The notes below the pieces were generated by a model. The model saw nothing but the letters and a program-made list of their open reading frames with translations. It searched no databases and was not told where the DNA came from. Shown here one piece after another: positions 1 to 12,627 of a stretch of DNA of 64,000 nucleotides (positions are counted from its first letter, which is position 1; every line of letters starts with the position of its first letter). Source of the stretch: Welwitschia mirabilis (Eukaryota; Gnetophyta; Gnetopsida; Welwitschiales); contig JBOZIK010000001.1 in NCBI GenBank assembly GCA_051453625.1, positions 244,453,472 through 244,517,471 on the forward strand, given 5' to 3'. Made by a program: the position numbers and the translations under genes.

Positions 1-360
1 TTTAAGCAAGGTGGACTAGTTTAGGTTTTACTATAATTATCAGTACCAATCACTAGAAGAAAAACTAAACACACAAAACAAAAGAAAAAGAACCGGTTAA
101 GGTATCACTAGATAGGACTGTTAATGACTATTGGAAAAGAAAAAACTATGTATAAAAACATTGTAAAAAGAAAAGTAGTTCTCCTCTGGGCTACTATTGT
201 GTTGTTATCCTTAGCAATAGCACCAAAATGTGTACATTGTTTTAGAACTTCTCGATTTAAAACTAAGTTTGGACTTAGTTATCATTCTTCCTTAGGGATA
301 ACATGGATAGTGATTTAGAATTATACTAACTTAATGGAAGTTAAAATATTTAAGAAAATA
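1..360. other. AT-rich DNA, no gene recognised
   Basis: An open frame at 124-318 (+, 64 codons) has a hydrophobic stretch near residues 18-34, but it matches no family I know and has no convincing gene context. I see no promoter, splice pattern or repeat boundary. I treat it as chance reading frame in repeat-derived DNA. Confidence 0.4.
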
Positions 361-840
361 AAAGAGGAGAAAGAGGTAATTTTTAGAGTTTAAATTGAAA
401 CTTCAACTTAAGAAAGGAGAAAAGAAAACTAGCTTTAAGGTATTGTCAATTCATTTCCAAATAATCCTTAACTCCAATATTTTCTAATGCCTTCCTATAA
501 CACACTTAAAACCATCAAGTGTTTTGGATTAGATCATAATAACATAATCTNNNNNNNNNNNNNNNNNNNNNNNNNNNNNNNNNNNNNNNNNNNNNNNNNN
601 NNNNNNNNNNNNNNNNNNNNNNNNNNNNNNNNNNNNNNNNNNNNNNNNNNAAAGAGGGGAAAGAGGTGATTTTTAGAGTTTAAATTGAAACTTCAACTTA
701 AGAAAGGAGAAAAGCAAACTAGCTTTAAGGTATTGTCAATTTATTCCCAAATAATCCTTAACTCCAATGTTTTCTAATGCCTTCCTATAACACACTTAAA
801 ACCATCAAGTGTTTTGGCTCAGATCATAATAACATAATCT
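361..840. repeat. Duplicated block around a 100-N gap
   Basis: Positions 361-550 and 651-840 are near-identical 190-bp blocks in the same orientation, separated by exactly 100 N (551-650). They differ at a few bases. The left copy runs up to the gap and the right copy starts immediately after it, which is the pattern expected of overlapping contig ends or two haplotypes that were not merged. No coding content is visible. Confidence 0.8.
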
Positions 841-1652
841 CATTCACCCTATGACTAATGGTGAACTTAATTATCACTTGATCTTGTAAGCATTAAACAA
901 TAATAGAAAGTAAGAACCCTAAGCACTTAAAATATGTAAAGTTAAAAGACTTAGACCAAGTATTGTAAGAGCTCATTTAAATGTAATAAATCTTTAATGG
1001 TTAAGTTGCTTTCTAAATATTCCAAATATAAAATAACTTATGATTTAAAATAAAATGCAATAACTTCATGACAATTGAAGAAAGATCCTAAAAAAATTCC
1101 TTAGTAATTCTAAAATACTAGTTCACTCCTCCAAAGAGTTTCTGAAAAAGCCATCATGATCACCACTTAAACATTCTACAATTTTCTAAAGTCAAAAATG
1201 ATACAATAAAGGGTTCAAGGCCCTTTTATAGGGAGAGATGGGGGTGAGAGATGATTACAAACTCTTAGTCTTGTAGTGTTAGATGGACGGTTACATAATG
1301 ATGACTTTAGGTAGGATGGTTTGTCTTCTTTTAAAATTGGAAGAGATTCTTATGAAAATGCTAACACTTATCTCTAGAGTGTTGTAGTTACTACCAACTG
1401 CTATCAACGTCATGTATCTCCACCATCATCCTATTCAACCTTACCAAATATTACTTTATGAATCCTCATCATCACCACCACATATCGGTAAGAATGAAAT
1501 TTATTTTTGATGTGTAATTTAATGGAATCCATAATGGCATTTGATTTAATTCTCCATAAAAAGCTAAATATGTAATATTGGAGATGGTTTACTCAGATAT
1601 CCTAGTAACACCAGTAGTCCTGAATGATGGCATTAACATTTCAGTGTGGATC
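841..1652 (-). promoter_or_regulatory. LTR-like fragment with a minus-strand TATA box
   Basis: Read on the minus strand, about 1,222-1,235 contains CTATAAAAGGG, a good plant TATA box. Sequence on its low-coordinate side reads like the transcribed part of an LTR. No partner LTR, PBS or terminal TG/CA pair could be placed, so the LTR assignment is inference. The rest is AT-rich with no reading frame of note; 1,653-1,791 is unsequenced. Confidence 0.3.
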
Positions 1653-1791
1653 NNNNNNNNNNNNNNNNNNNNNNNNNNNNNNNNNNNNNNNNNNNNNNNN
1701 NNNNNNNNNNNNNNNNNNNNNNNNNNNNNNNNNNNNNNNNNNNNNNNNNNNNNNNNNNNNNNNNNNNNNNNNNNNNNNNNNNNNNNNNNNN

Positions 1792-2489
1792 AGTCATTTA
1801 ACTTAATTGTAATGTCAATTTTTACATGTTAACAATAGGAAATTTTATTCTACTAAATTATAAAATAAAAAAAAGGATTGTGAATTAATCGTTTTGATGA
1901 ACTTAGATAACTTTACATTTTAATAATTTATTTTGATTAATACTTTGCACATCTTTATGATAAGATTTAATCTGGTTCTTAGTAAACATACATTAAAAGA
2001 TATTTCCATTGTTTAATTTCTTTACTTCTCTAGGCCAGTCACAAATATGAAAGAAATGTTACTTCAAAGAAAAAATATTCACTTAAACTAACATCAAAAT
2101 TTTTAATGCATATATCAAGTTTAAACATTCCAACTTCATCAATAGTGAATAGGTCATTAGACATAGATTATGAATGTATCCCATATAGTAGACCCAAACC
2201 TACAACTCAGTAGAATATGGATGTGGGGATATAAACATCTTCCACTTATGCCTCAAGTTGTACTTGTATAAATGTTAACGTTTTTGTCTTCATATATCAT
2301 TTAGTCATGCCCATGATAAATGATGATCAAATAGGTTCCAGTTTTCTAAGACTAGTACAACCAATATAGTTTACACTAGTTACCTAGTTTTTTAAGTATG
2401 TTCTAGTAAGGACATGTTAATATATATCATCCTCGTGGTAAGAGAATAATAGTGTAAATGCCTTTAACATATATAATCTGTATTTTCTC
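1792..2489. other. AT-rich DNA, nothing recognised
   Basis: No coding frame, RNA gene or clear repeat boundary is visible. Base composition matches the surrounding decayed transposon DNA. Confidence 0.5.
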
Positions 2490-2680
2490 CATGAACATGG
2501 AGGTCTTCTACAAACACAATGTGTGTCTTTCTCATAGTAAAAATGTGTATCATGAAAATATTCTACACATACAATGTATGTCTTCTTTATAATAAGAATT
2601 TATACCATGAAGATCTTCTCCATATACAATGTGTATCTTCCCCATAACATGAATATGTATCATGGAGGTCTTCATTGGAT
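2490..2680 (+). repeat. Diverged minisatellite, unit about 55-61 bp
   Basis: Three full units and part of a fourth begin with CATGAA/CATGGA at 2490, 2551, 2606 and 2661 (spacing 61, 55 and 55 bp). Each carries a 'cttc..ca..acaatgtgtgtctt' type core followed by 'cat...atgtgtat'. The copies have diverged, so the array is old. No reading frame runs through it. Confidence 0.75.
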
Positions 2681-3504
2681 AGAATCTTATATCTTTCCTA
2701 ATATTTTTTTTCTCATTCCATCCTTTTAATTTTTTCCTCTTTTTTCATATATGATAGAAATGTCTTCAATCATGTCTTCAAAGTACAAAATATCATATCT
2801 ACTAGGGTTATTTTACATTAATCTAAGACAATAATGATAGTCAGGTCTATATAAAACATCTAGTATCACATGCATAATAGAAGTTAAGCTATTTTCTTAA
2901 GAGTTCCTTCATCCAATTAGTCATGAACCAAATAAGTAGCAAGAGCTATCTAATATATTAAAGTTTCACATGGCAAACTGAGTGATTTATGTACTTATCA
3001 TACCTCCAATTCTTTTAGCCAACAACAAATCTTAAATCTTAAGATTATCAAAAGTTTATTTCTTAAATGACAGTAATTTTAAATTTATTTTATTTTATTT
3101 TCTATAATTATAAGTTAAGAGAATAATATAAAAATCACAACTCACAATAATAGATTTATGAGATTATTGAAGTTTTTGACCATTAACTTGAAATAATGGT
3201 TGTTCTTAAGGCTCAAAATCTTAATAGAACCATGAAAAAATACTTTTAAAACTTGAACAAATCTAGTCCACTTAGATAAAAGTTTTCTAGGAAATTTGTA
3301 AAGTCTTGAATCACATAGTAAAAGTAGGTCATTTGCTCAAACTATTTTTTAAGAATGTGCTTGTTATGGTAGGTTTTCATTATTTATTTTTGGATTTTTT
3401 AATAGTTTTATAAACTTCATTTTTGATTTTTTCTAGTATTTCAGATCAAGTTTGACTAAATTATAAAGCTTCATTGAGGTTATGTTTTGGCTATTTTATA
3501 GGCC
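2681..3504. other. AT-rich DNA, nothing recognised
   Basis: Runs of A and T with no supportable gene, RNA or element boundary. Confidence 0.45.
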
Positions 3505-4527
3505 AAAAATATTTAAATTTAATTTCTAAGAAAATATAATAAGATCTTTAAAAGATAAGTTAGTAAGGTGACGTTACAACGATCTTATAGGTGGCCTAGT
3601 AGGCCTTAGGATCATCATGAAGATGGAGGGATAATATTTTTATTTAACTACACTACTTTTTATAAAATCCTTTTCAATTCTTAGTTTGTAACTTGTACGT
3701 TATTTTTATTTAGGGGTGATAAGGGATTACAATTTTATAAACTATCTCACATATTCTCATTAGATAATTTAGTTCCTATTATAAAAATGAGTTTTTCCAT
3801 TACTAAATGGTAGTCAAAGTGGGATAGTGTATTTTTTAAGGAATTCAATAANNNNNNNNNNNNNNNNNNNNNNNNNNNNNNNNNNNNNNNNNNNNNNNNN
3901 NNNNNNNNNNNNNNNNNNNNNNNNNNNNNNNNNNNNNNNNNNNNNNNNNNNNNNNNNNNNNNNNNNNNNNNNNNNNNNNNNNNNNNNNNNNNNNNNNNNN
4001 NNNNNNNNNNNNNNNNNNNNNNNNNNNNNNNNNNNNNNNNNNNNNNNNNNNNNNNNNNNNNNNNNNNNNNNNNNNNNNNNNNNNNNNNNNNNNNNNNNNN
4101 NNNNNNNNNNNNNNNNNNNNNNNNNNNNNNNNNNNNNNNNNNNNNNNNNNNNNNNNNNNNNNNNNNNNNNNNNNNNNNNNNNNNNNAAAAATATTTAAAT
4201 TTAATTTCTAAGAAAATATAATAAGATCTTTAAAATATAAGTTAGTAAGGTGACATTACAATGATCTTATAGGTGGCCTAGTAGGCCTCAGGATCATCAT
4301 GAAGATGGAGGGCTAATATTTTTATTTAACTGCACTACTTTTTATAAAATCCTTTTCAACTCTTGGTTTGTAACTTGTACTTTATTTTTATTTAGGAGTG
4401 ATAAGGGATTACAATTTTATAAACTATCCCACATATTTTCACTAGATAATTTAGTTCCTATTGTAAAAATGAGTTTACTAAATGATAGTCAAAGTAGGAT
4501 AGGGTATGTTTTTTAAGAAATCCAATA
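3505..4527. repeat. Duplicated block around a 335-N gap
   Basis: Positions 3505-3851 repeat at 4187-4527 with scattered substitutions and a short deletion. The N run 3852-4186 lies between. Both copies contain the 13-bp palindrome GGCCTAGTAGGCC (3593-3605 and 4275-4287). The arrangement matches the 100-N duplications elsewhere, so an assembly origin is likely, although the gap here has a specific length. No coding content. Confidence 0.7.
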
Positions 4528-4615
4528 ACTTTAACATCATCTATTCAAGTTGGAATAGCTTCACAATGCTTAGTGATCTAGTTTACACAAAGCAATATAA
4601 GGATCTACAAATGAT

Positions 4616-5406
4616 TTAATTAGAGCATTGTCTAAAAATATAAGGATCATCCCAAAAATACTTACTTCTTTCATGAAAAAATTTACTTTTATATTTATTA
4701 TTTAAATAATTAGGTAGTTTACAAGTGATAAGATAATTAGCTATGTTAGTATACCAAGGTTCCTCTTCTAAAGCTAGATCATATTCATTAGAAAATACAT
4801 CATTTATGAGAATTAAATCCAAAGCATATGGGGAGTGAGGCCTAATGTAAGATAAGTAATTAGAACTATGTTTTTTACCCCCTTTCATATCCTTGATTTC
4901 ATGATCAAATTCTTCTAAAAGCAATACTTATCTCATTAATCTAGATTCCAAGTTATTCTTATTCAAAAAGTATTTAAGAGTAAAATTATTAGTGAAGATA
5001 ATGATTTTTTTAATATATAAGATATGATCTAAAGTTTTTAAATGAAAAAAAAACTACCACTAAATTATGTTATTTTAGTTTTTATATAATTTAATCAATG
5101 ACCTTCTACTGTTTTTCTTGCATAGTAAGTAGCATAGGTTTTCCCATCCTTTTGTTGATCTAAGGTTACTCCTACAACATAATTTCTTGCATTACATAAT
5201 ACCTTAAAAGAAAGAGACTAATCAAGAGGTTGTAAAATAGGTGTTAAAATCAAAGGATGTTTTAATTTTTTAAAGGCATCATTACATTTAAGTATCCAAT
5301 TATAATAAACATATTTAATCAGAGTATTAGTTAAAAGTCCTGCAATTTTTAAGAGTTTGAATAAATATTCTATAATAGATATCATGTTTAAGAAAAGATA
5401 TAACAT
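4616..5406 (-). pseudogene. Gypsy pol fragment: RT end, RNase H, integrase start
   Basis: Two open pieces are readable, 5218-5406 and 4616-4924. The first carries the RT C-terminal 'FKLLKIAGLLTN' type segment followed by 'AFKKLKHPLILTPI', a normal gypsy connection to RNase H; beyond a stop, about 5,100-5,200, lies a decayed 'CNARNYVVG' (family C-D/N-A-S-x-x-A-x-G). The second opens with 'LLEEFDHEIKDMKG', the end of RNase H, then 'PWYTNIANYLITCKLP' and 'FWDDPYIFRQCS', the usual entry to the integrase zinc-binding region. It stops where the His and Cys ligands should begin, so no integrase core remains. Confidence 0.85.
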
Positions 5407-5449
5407 CTATGACAATCTAAGAAGGAAAATATGATTGATAAATTAAATT

Positions 5450-6060
5450 TTAGCAAGGCCCATCGATATCTAATTCTTAAAAATCACATGTTCTACATTA
5501 TTCCTTTTATAGTTATGAAATACATTATTCCTAATTAAGAATGAGACTTTTTTATTCATAATATGTAAGAACAAGTTCTAAACAATGCATAAGAAAATCA
5601 AAAGTCGTATTAAAAATATGAAATTCATCCATATAAACTTCAAAATATTCCTTAGTCATATCAAATAAGATACTAATCATAAAACACTAGAACATAGCAG
5701 AGATGGTACAAAGGCGAAAGTTCATTCTCTTATAAACAAATGTTCCAAATGGACATGTTAAGGTACTCTTTTATTCATCTTACAAGTAATTTCTATTTGG
5801 TTATATCTTGATTACTCATCTAAGAAATAATAATACTCATAATCCACTAGCGTCTATAAGATTTCATTAACAAAGCATAGAGAACAATGGTATTTATAAT
5901 CCATCCTATTAAGTTTTTTACATTTAATGCATATTCTCCACCCTAATTTCACTCTAATTAGAATTAGATTATTATTTCATTCTTAGCTATCATAGTCCTA
6001 AACTTCTTAGGGGCAGTTTATATAGGGCTCATCCACTATCTATTAGAAATTTGATAGATA
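5450..6060 (-). pseudogene. Gypsy reverse transcriptase core, broken
   Basis: Minus-strand translation across frames gives the ordered RT landmarks: a 'YEYYYFLDE' segment near 5,822-5,850 (family: YxxxxFLDGYSGYNQI), 'YNQIEI' directly after it, a 'CPFGTF' equivalent near 5,740, and 'YMDEF' near 5,630. The family active site is (F/Y)xDD, so the second aspartate has become glutamate. Several frameshifts and stops separate these pieces. The domain cannot be functional. Confidence 0.75.
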
Positions 6061-6639
6061 ATATCAACATTTTATAACTAAAGGATTTTTTCATTACTAC
6101 TTCTTTCATGTAAGGGTAGAGTTAACATTGAGGTTCTCTACAAGGCATGACATTTTTTTCAAATGAGCTATGTAAATAAATAATAAGGTTAATTCTTTCC
6201 AGACCAAAGGTAGTTTATGATATAGCCTCTTTATATTGTTTAAATATAGAAACTAAGGCTTATTCTTGGGAAGTAAATAATTCTATATAGAATACAACAA
6301 GGAAGGATTTATTACCTCATAATAATGCATATTTTAATTCTTCAAGAAGATGTTTACTTTTAACATTAGTGATGCACTTCATTAAAAAGTTATTTTTGTG
6401 GTGCATTGATAAAGATTTGAAATTATCCTTCTATAAAATGTCTTATATTTGGGATTCCTTTAGAAAGTAAGCAGTAGCTATTCCTGAGGTTTAGATAGTG
6501 GATGATATTCTAAGAAGGATAAAGATTCAAGGATTTCAGTTTCATCAATATTAATTAACTCTAGGTACTCTAAGTGATCTACATGATTTTTTTCATTATG
6601 TTAAAAAATTAAAACTTTGTACTTGTATTTTTAAAGAAC

Positions 6640-6960
6640 ATTTTTACTACTCCATTTCGATAGTTGATTAGCTAATTAGATATGGTTAGAAAAGGTTATC
6701 ATAAGATAAGGGAAAATCCTCTCATGTTTTCTTTCCATTTCTAAGACTACAAAGTTAATTAGGCAGTAAAATGTATTTGTTTAAACCAAAATATCTTCTA
6801 CTATTTCTCTAGAGATCTTAATTTACTATTAAGAAGTTGTAAGGTCATCCTAATTTTGTTTAGTTCTTCCAATCAAAGTTTCTTAAAAAATGTAGAAATC
6901 ATTACTTTTATACTTTATTATAAGTATAACAAGGCTTTATTAATACTCTAATTACCTATG
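6640..6960 (-). pseudogene. Gypsy aspartic protease remnant
   Basis: Minus-strand reading gives 'MTLQLLNSKLR' followed by a hydrophobic strand and 'PFLTISN' plus 'INYRNGVVK'. These match the second half of the plant gypsy protease (family: TLQLADRS ... GRPFLATG ... I-D-x-x-x-G). The catalytic DLGAS-type segment, expected at higher coordinates, is not recognisable. Multiple stops are present. It sits between gag and RT, as expected. Confidence 0.55.
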
Positions 6961-7899
6961 ATACATGAAATTATTTGGAAACCTATATCTCTAAATTTTA
7001 GTTAGAGTTTCTTTAAAACATGGCACTTACTTGTTAGGATAAGAAAGAATTTTTCTTAACATTTATTTATTTATTTACTTGGCACATATCTTTATTAATT
7101 TTACATAAGAAGAAATTTATTTAATGGCTTTCAACAAAGAAATGTTTATTTTGACTTTCTTAAAGATTTTCAAGAACTCTTATTTAATCTATTTCTTTTA
7201 TAAAGCTATAAAGAGTTTAGAAAGGGGGTGTTTTTTAGTTATTCACATTTATATCTCTTCATATCATATTCTTCATCATTCTTAAGTTTAATAGTTTTAT
7301 TAAATTTAGGATTAGATGTAGGAGGATGATGTTAAAGAGTTTAGTTTATTTTGTAACACTTCTATGTGAGATAGTATTAGCTCCCTCAACTACCCCTTCT
7401 TCAACTATGTTGATACCCTTTGAGTTAAGAATAGGTTGAGTTGGAAGCTTAATGTTTTTTCTTTAGTTAATCAAAAATAAAAAGTTATTTATGGTTTAAT
7501 AAATTTATTTTATTCCTTACTAAAAACTAAAACGTTTAAGAATTGTATTCATTAACTTTAGCTTATTTGTTTTTGTTAGCTAATTGAGTTCCCATGAATT
7601 ATTTAAAAATGTATTCTAGTAAACTACTTTGAGTTTTATTGGATGCTTGTAAATTAGATTTTTCATTTTTTTAAATATTTTTTAAGACTTTCATGAAAAT
7701 CCATTGTGGTTTTTACATTTTAAGTGATAAGACTCTTATTAGGAGAGCACAGTGATTTTGTTATTATAGTTCTAAAAAGGGTCTTAAAGATTGGATGTTA
7801 TCTAGTTACTTAGTTACTATTTTTAGTAGAGTAGGATAGAGGCATACTTTTTTATTTCATATTCTTAATAGATACATATAGCACATATAATTTAATCAC

Positions 7900-8710
7900 T
7901 AATCACTCACGTTTTAGATAACTTAAGGTTATCTAGTACTTTAGTAATGTAATATATCTTTTTAGTTAGTTTTGATTCATGATCTGGTTTATTTCTTATT
8001 TATTTTATGGCCTTAGAAGAATGACATATTTGGCTACTTCTTTATTTATAAAAGCTATTTCCTATTTTTTATAGCTTTTAGCTATGTTTTCCAAGGTATC
8101 CCATGATGTACCTAGTTTTTTAGAGGTGAAATTTCTAGTAGTCATCATCTCTATTTGTCGTCTACTTTGTGAGTTACCTACTTTCTGTAATTAATTCTTT
8201 AGAGAAAATGCTTAATAATATTCAAGATTTTAAACAATGTTGAATACATATGTTTAGTAGATATTTAAAGTGCTCAAATACCTTATGAAAAGGTTTATTA
8301 TCTTTTTGTTTAATGTTCATAATTTTTCTTTTTAGTTCATTAGTATTGTATGCTAGAAAATATGTTTTTTAAAAACTCATGTCAAACTCTCTCCATGACT
8401 TCATTGAGTAACATTTCAAGTCGGTTAGCCAAGATTTAGCTTTTTCTTTTAAGGAAAAAGGGAAAAGTCCAATATTAACTACATCACCTTAATCTTTTGT
8501 AGTTGAAACTATCACTTTAAATTCTCTTGAATTATTATAAGTGTCTGCAAAATCTGATCCATGAAGGATGATAACAGGTTTTTATTTAAATTGATTTTAT
8601 GGATGGAACATCATACAAGAATATGTAACTAAACACTTAGGTTTTTATAAATCTTTTAATATTTTCCTAAGTGATCCTTAATGGATACTATTTCTATTAG
8701 TTCTAGACAT
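7900..8710 (-). pseudogene. Gypsy gag remnant
   Basis: A methionine codon at 8708-8710 begins 'MSRTNRNSIH', a plausible gag start. Downstream are 'LFPFSLKEKAKSWL' and 'SWREFDMSFLK' type segments (about 8,370-8,480), then 'FHKVFEHFKYLL'. These are the hallmark of the retrotransposon gag domain: LxPFSLxxxAxxWL, then W-E-x-L/F and F-x-x-(Y/F)-K-x-L-L. Stops and at least one frameshift interrupt it. 6,960-7,900 should hold the gag C-terminus and linker, but I cannot assign motifs there. Confidence 0.75.
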
Positions 8711-11530
8711 GGCTAATATAGTTAAGAGAATATCTAATGGGATTTTGCATTAGAGTTAACCCTATATAAAACATAAGTTCTTAGTGTTTTTCATTAAAAT
8801 TAATATTGAAGTAATTTAGAAGTAATTAGTATTCTAGCTTTTCATCACTTTTTCTATAAAGTTAACTAATAGTAGAGATGAATGAGAAGTTAAGATTGAT
8901 AAAAAGATTTTATAATACACTACTAATGAAAAGTGATAAAAAATTCTAAAACATATAATTTTAATTTTCAATAATAATAAAATTTTCATAAAGAACGATG
9001 ATGCAAATAAGAATGATGGAGATACTAGTTAAATTCAAAAAATTGCATTTTGAAAAATAAATAATTAATAAAAAAAGAAAAAGGTAAAGTTACACTATAT
9101 ATTATAAGACATTTGATAGAAAGTTTTCTAAATCCAAAACTTTATGTTCATAACACATAGTAACTTCTTAATAGAAAAACATAGAGAGAGGATTCATAAA
9201 TTTTAATAATAGACTAAACCTTTTCTTTCTACAAATTAGAATGAAAATAAGAAGGTTAGAATACATATAGATAGAAGTGGATTTCCATGTAATAAGTCTA
9301 CGGTAAATGTCCGTAGATTCACACTCCTATACTCTAGATACTCATAGTTCTAATAAAAAATATAAATTTTTCATATTTTAATAGAAATAGATCAAAAAAA
9401 TAGAAAACAAAAAGAAATTCCACAAAGAAAAGGATTCTTAGTAAGCCAAGGAATACCAATTGTAATCTCTAATAATAACATCAAAAACTTACTACACATT
9501 TATTTCTATTGTAATTAGCAATCTTTAAAGAAGTAACCTATCTCTTAAGTTTTAAGTAATAGTTTCAAATAAATAAGCTTGAGCATCTTATTATAGTATA
9601 TTTTATCCTAATTATCATTCTCTATTAGGAATTGCAAAGGTATTTTAGGTCTTTATAGGTTTTGATAAAGGTTTCAAATAGGGATTTAACTAGGAAGGAC
9701 TTTTAAGTGGTTTTAAAATAAAAAAGAATAGTAAATTAGCAAGAGTATATTTCTTCTCTTAAGAATCAGGAATGACTATTCATAAGCCAATCTATCAAGA
9801 AAATCCTAACCAANNNNNNNNNNNNNNNNNNNNNNNNNNNNNNNNNNNNNNNNNNNNNNNNNNNNNNNNNNNNNNNNNNNNNNNNNNNNNNNNNNNNNNN
9901 NNNNNNNNNNNNNTAACACATAGTAACTTCTTAATAGAAAAACATAGAGAGAGGATTCATAAATTTTAATAATAGATTAGACCTATTCTGTCTACAAATA
10001 AGAATTAAAAAAAGAAGGTTAGAATACATATAGATAGAAGTGGATTTCCATGTAATAAGTCTAAGATAAATGTCCATAGATTCACACTCCTATACTATAG
10101 ATACTCATAGTTCTAACAAAAAATATAAATTTTTCATATTTTAATAGAAATAGATAAAAAATATAGAAAACAAAAAGAAATTCCACAAAGAAAATGATTC
10201 TTATTAAGCCAAGAAATACCAATTGTAATCTCTAATAATAACATCAAAAACTTACTACACATTGATTTCTATTGTAATTAGCAATCTTTAAAGAAGTAAT
10301 CTATCTCTCAAGTTTTAAGTAATAGTTTCAAATAAATAAGCTTGAGCATCTTATTATAGTATAGTTTATCCTAATTATCATTCTCTCTTAGGAATTGCAA
10401 ATGTATTTTAGAGCTTTATAGGTTTTGATAAAGGTTTCAAATAGGGATTTAACTAAAAAGGACTTTTAGGTGGTTTTAAAATAAAAAAGAATAGTAAATT
10501 AGCAAGAGTATATTTCTTTTCTTAAGAATCAGGAATGACTATTCATAAGCCAATCTATCAAGAAAATCCTAACCAAGTAAAAGATATTATACTAAGTACA
10601 ACTTGGATTCATAAATAAGCAAGAAATTATTTAGTGTAGATTCTAAATGTCATAAAAGTATAAATATTAGAAATGTTATGTCTTATAATGGAATGTAGAA
10701 AACACTAAAATAGAATGAAAGATATCATAAACTAACATATCAATCATCTATCACAATACATTAAAGAAATAGATCTAAGAAAGAAATATGCATGAACACT
10801 TAAAATGAACCATTGCATAACCAACAATTATAATTATATCAATGATGGAAGAATAAATAAAATCTAGTCATAGATTAAAATTCATTCATCAATGATGCAA
10901 ACACTGTAAGAAATATCAAATTAGTGTAGGTCAAATACTAAGACTTGGTAAGATAGATATCTCATAAGACATTAATTTCCTCATACCTAGAGAAGGAGAA
11001 GAAAGGCTTAGAACTTCATGATGAGATAAGATCTCATCATAGACATGGGAAATTTAGATCTAAAATGAAAACTTTTCAATGTGTGAATGTTGGATCCAAT
11101 GATAATTTAATTTTTAATGATGAGTGTTAAGTTAAGAAAAAATGATGCCTTATCCTTAAAGTAGGCTCTACTTATATAGCCTTCTTTCGAATTATATACT
11201 TCTACTAGTACATCCTTCTTATTAATAGATGGGTGAAAACATATCTTGTTAGATAGTAGGATGTAAAGATGTAATCCTTAGTCTTCATTTACAATTTTAG
11301 CACTAGATTATAAGGTTAATCTATAAACTTATCCTCTATTTATGTTTTCATTTTTCATAAGATTCATTATGCTTGTTAGTAGTGCTAGTCCAACTAATGT
11401 TGGAACTAATCCCTTTTACTAGATTATCTTTAATAACGTTTGGATAGTTCAAGATGATCTATAAATAACATATCAAAAATTAGTCTAAAAATTTCAAAAA
11501 CTAAATGACAAAACATGATCAACAACAATT
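8711..11530 (-). mobile_element. Probable leader and 5' LTR of the gypsy remnant
   Basis: This stretch lies directly upstream (minus strand) of the gag start and has no coding content. A TATA-like CTATATAAG lies on the minus strand near 11,168-11,180. Blocks 9151-9813 and 9914-10576 are near-identical copies around a 100-N gap (9814-9913), so the true region is about 760 bp shorter than printed. I could not find a convincing PBS or a matching 3' LTR, so the LTR call is inference from position. Confidence 0.45.
9151..10576. repeat. 663-bp duplicated block around a 100-N gap
   Basis: The right copy (9914-10576) begins exactly at the gap edge and the left copy (9151-9813) ends exactly at the other edge. 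The copies differ by scattered single-base changes and small indels, as two haplotypes would. This is best read as unmerged contig ends. Confidence 0.85.
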
Positions 11531-11534
11531 TAAA

Positions 11535-11720
11535 CACAATCCTAACTGATTACCATAGTGACAAAGTTAAAGACATCCTAAACTAAGGAGTCTTAAGTTC
11601 AAATCCTTGTGTTGATGAAAAGCATAGTTGACATTAGCATAGGCTTAGGTGCAGCTAGGTGTTTATATGGTACAATCTACCTATCTGCCCTTACCCTAAA
11701 AAACAATAATTTAAGTATAA
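11535..11720 (+). mobile_element. tRNA-derived SINE
   Basis: A tRNA-like head has an A-box-like segment in 'atagtgacaaagttaaagac' and a B-box 'agttcaaatcc' (consensus GGTTCGANNCC, with the CpG decayed to CA). It is followed by about 100 bp of unrelated body ending in 'ctgcccttaccctaaaaaa' and an A-rich tail. Pol III head, body and A tail are the standard SINE layout. I did not identify the family, and flanking target duplications are not clear. Confidence 0.6.
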
Positions 11721-12627
11721 AAACATTATTTATAGACTTAAAATATGTTAATTTACTAAAATTTAGGCACTAAATATTTCAAATTTCATGTATAAATAAT
11801 GCCTAGAAAAGTTTTAGTAATTTAGAATATCAAGAAAAGTCTATTCAAAACAATTGATTTAAAAGATTTATCTACAAAATACTATAGGCAATTATAGTTA
11901 TAACTATTAAACACTTGGAAATAGGATCCCTATGATAGAAAAACGTGACACTTATCATAGCTATCTGAAAGTATTTTAACTAGTCTTGAAGCCTATAAAT
12001 ATTCCTATTTTGTCTCAAAATGTATAACACAAATTATAAATAGACATCAAGAGTTGCTAGTCAAGAGACATCTAGTTTACAAAAGTTTTAAAGGATAGTT
12101 TGTAATTTTATCAAATTGTAGAAATCTATTTTTTACATGATAGAGTCGATTTTGGAAAAATGGTTATGATGTGAATTTTGTCCAATGGATAAAACTAGCT
12201 TTAAATCATTCCATAAGTGAGATATTTTTTAATTATTCATTCCTCAAAAGTGATTTATTAAATAATTTTAGGGTTTTACCATAACTTTAAAGTTATTTGC
12301 ATCCAACATTTATTTTAGTAGAGAATTTATCATAAAGATCCATTTTAATCTTTCCCTTATTTTATTATACTAATTCTCTATCTAGAAATCTTGTTTTTAA
12401 ATCACCACCATGGAAAATTAAATAAACATGTAATGTAAAAAGTCATTCATGAAACATGCATGATATCAAAATTTCTATATGGAAAGTACTATAACTATTC
12501 ACCATAAATTATAGTGGATGTTTTAATAATCAAATCAAACAAAATACCAAATTAAATCAATGAAATTTTTTAAGTTCTCCAAGTTTACAACTTTCACATA
12601 TAAAAATTAATCTTTTCTTATTATTTA
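11721..12627. other. AT-rich DNA, nothing recognised
   Basis: No supportable reading frame, RNA gene or element terminus. Confidence 0.45.

Larger units (their letters stand above)
4616..8710 (-). mobile_element. Ty3/gypsy retrotransposon remnant, Athila/Tat-like
   Basis: Gag, protease, reverse transcriptase, RNase H and the start of integrase occur in that order on the minus strand. All are broken by stops and frameshifts. The 3' part of pol (integrase core onward) is missing: homology ends at about 4,616 and continues into unrelated AT-rich DNA. The RNase H to integrase junction and gag style fit the plant Athila/Tat group; lineage is inference from motif resemblance. The region 8.76-11.5 kb is the likely leader and 5' LTR. 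Confidence 0.85.

Noticed and set aside
124-318. 64-codon frame with a hydrophobic stretch, as a possible small secreted or membrane protein
   Set aside because: No family match, no gene context, and such frames are expected by chance in AT-rich decayed DNA.
3593-3605. Palindrome GGCCTAGTAGGCC as a regulatory site
   Set aside because: Present in both assembly copies but with no adjacent gene or promoter to give it meaning.
9151-10576. Direct repeats as a pair of LTRs
   Set aside because: They abut a 100-N gap with no internal region, PBS or polypurine tract; contig overlap explains them.
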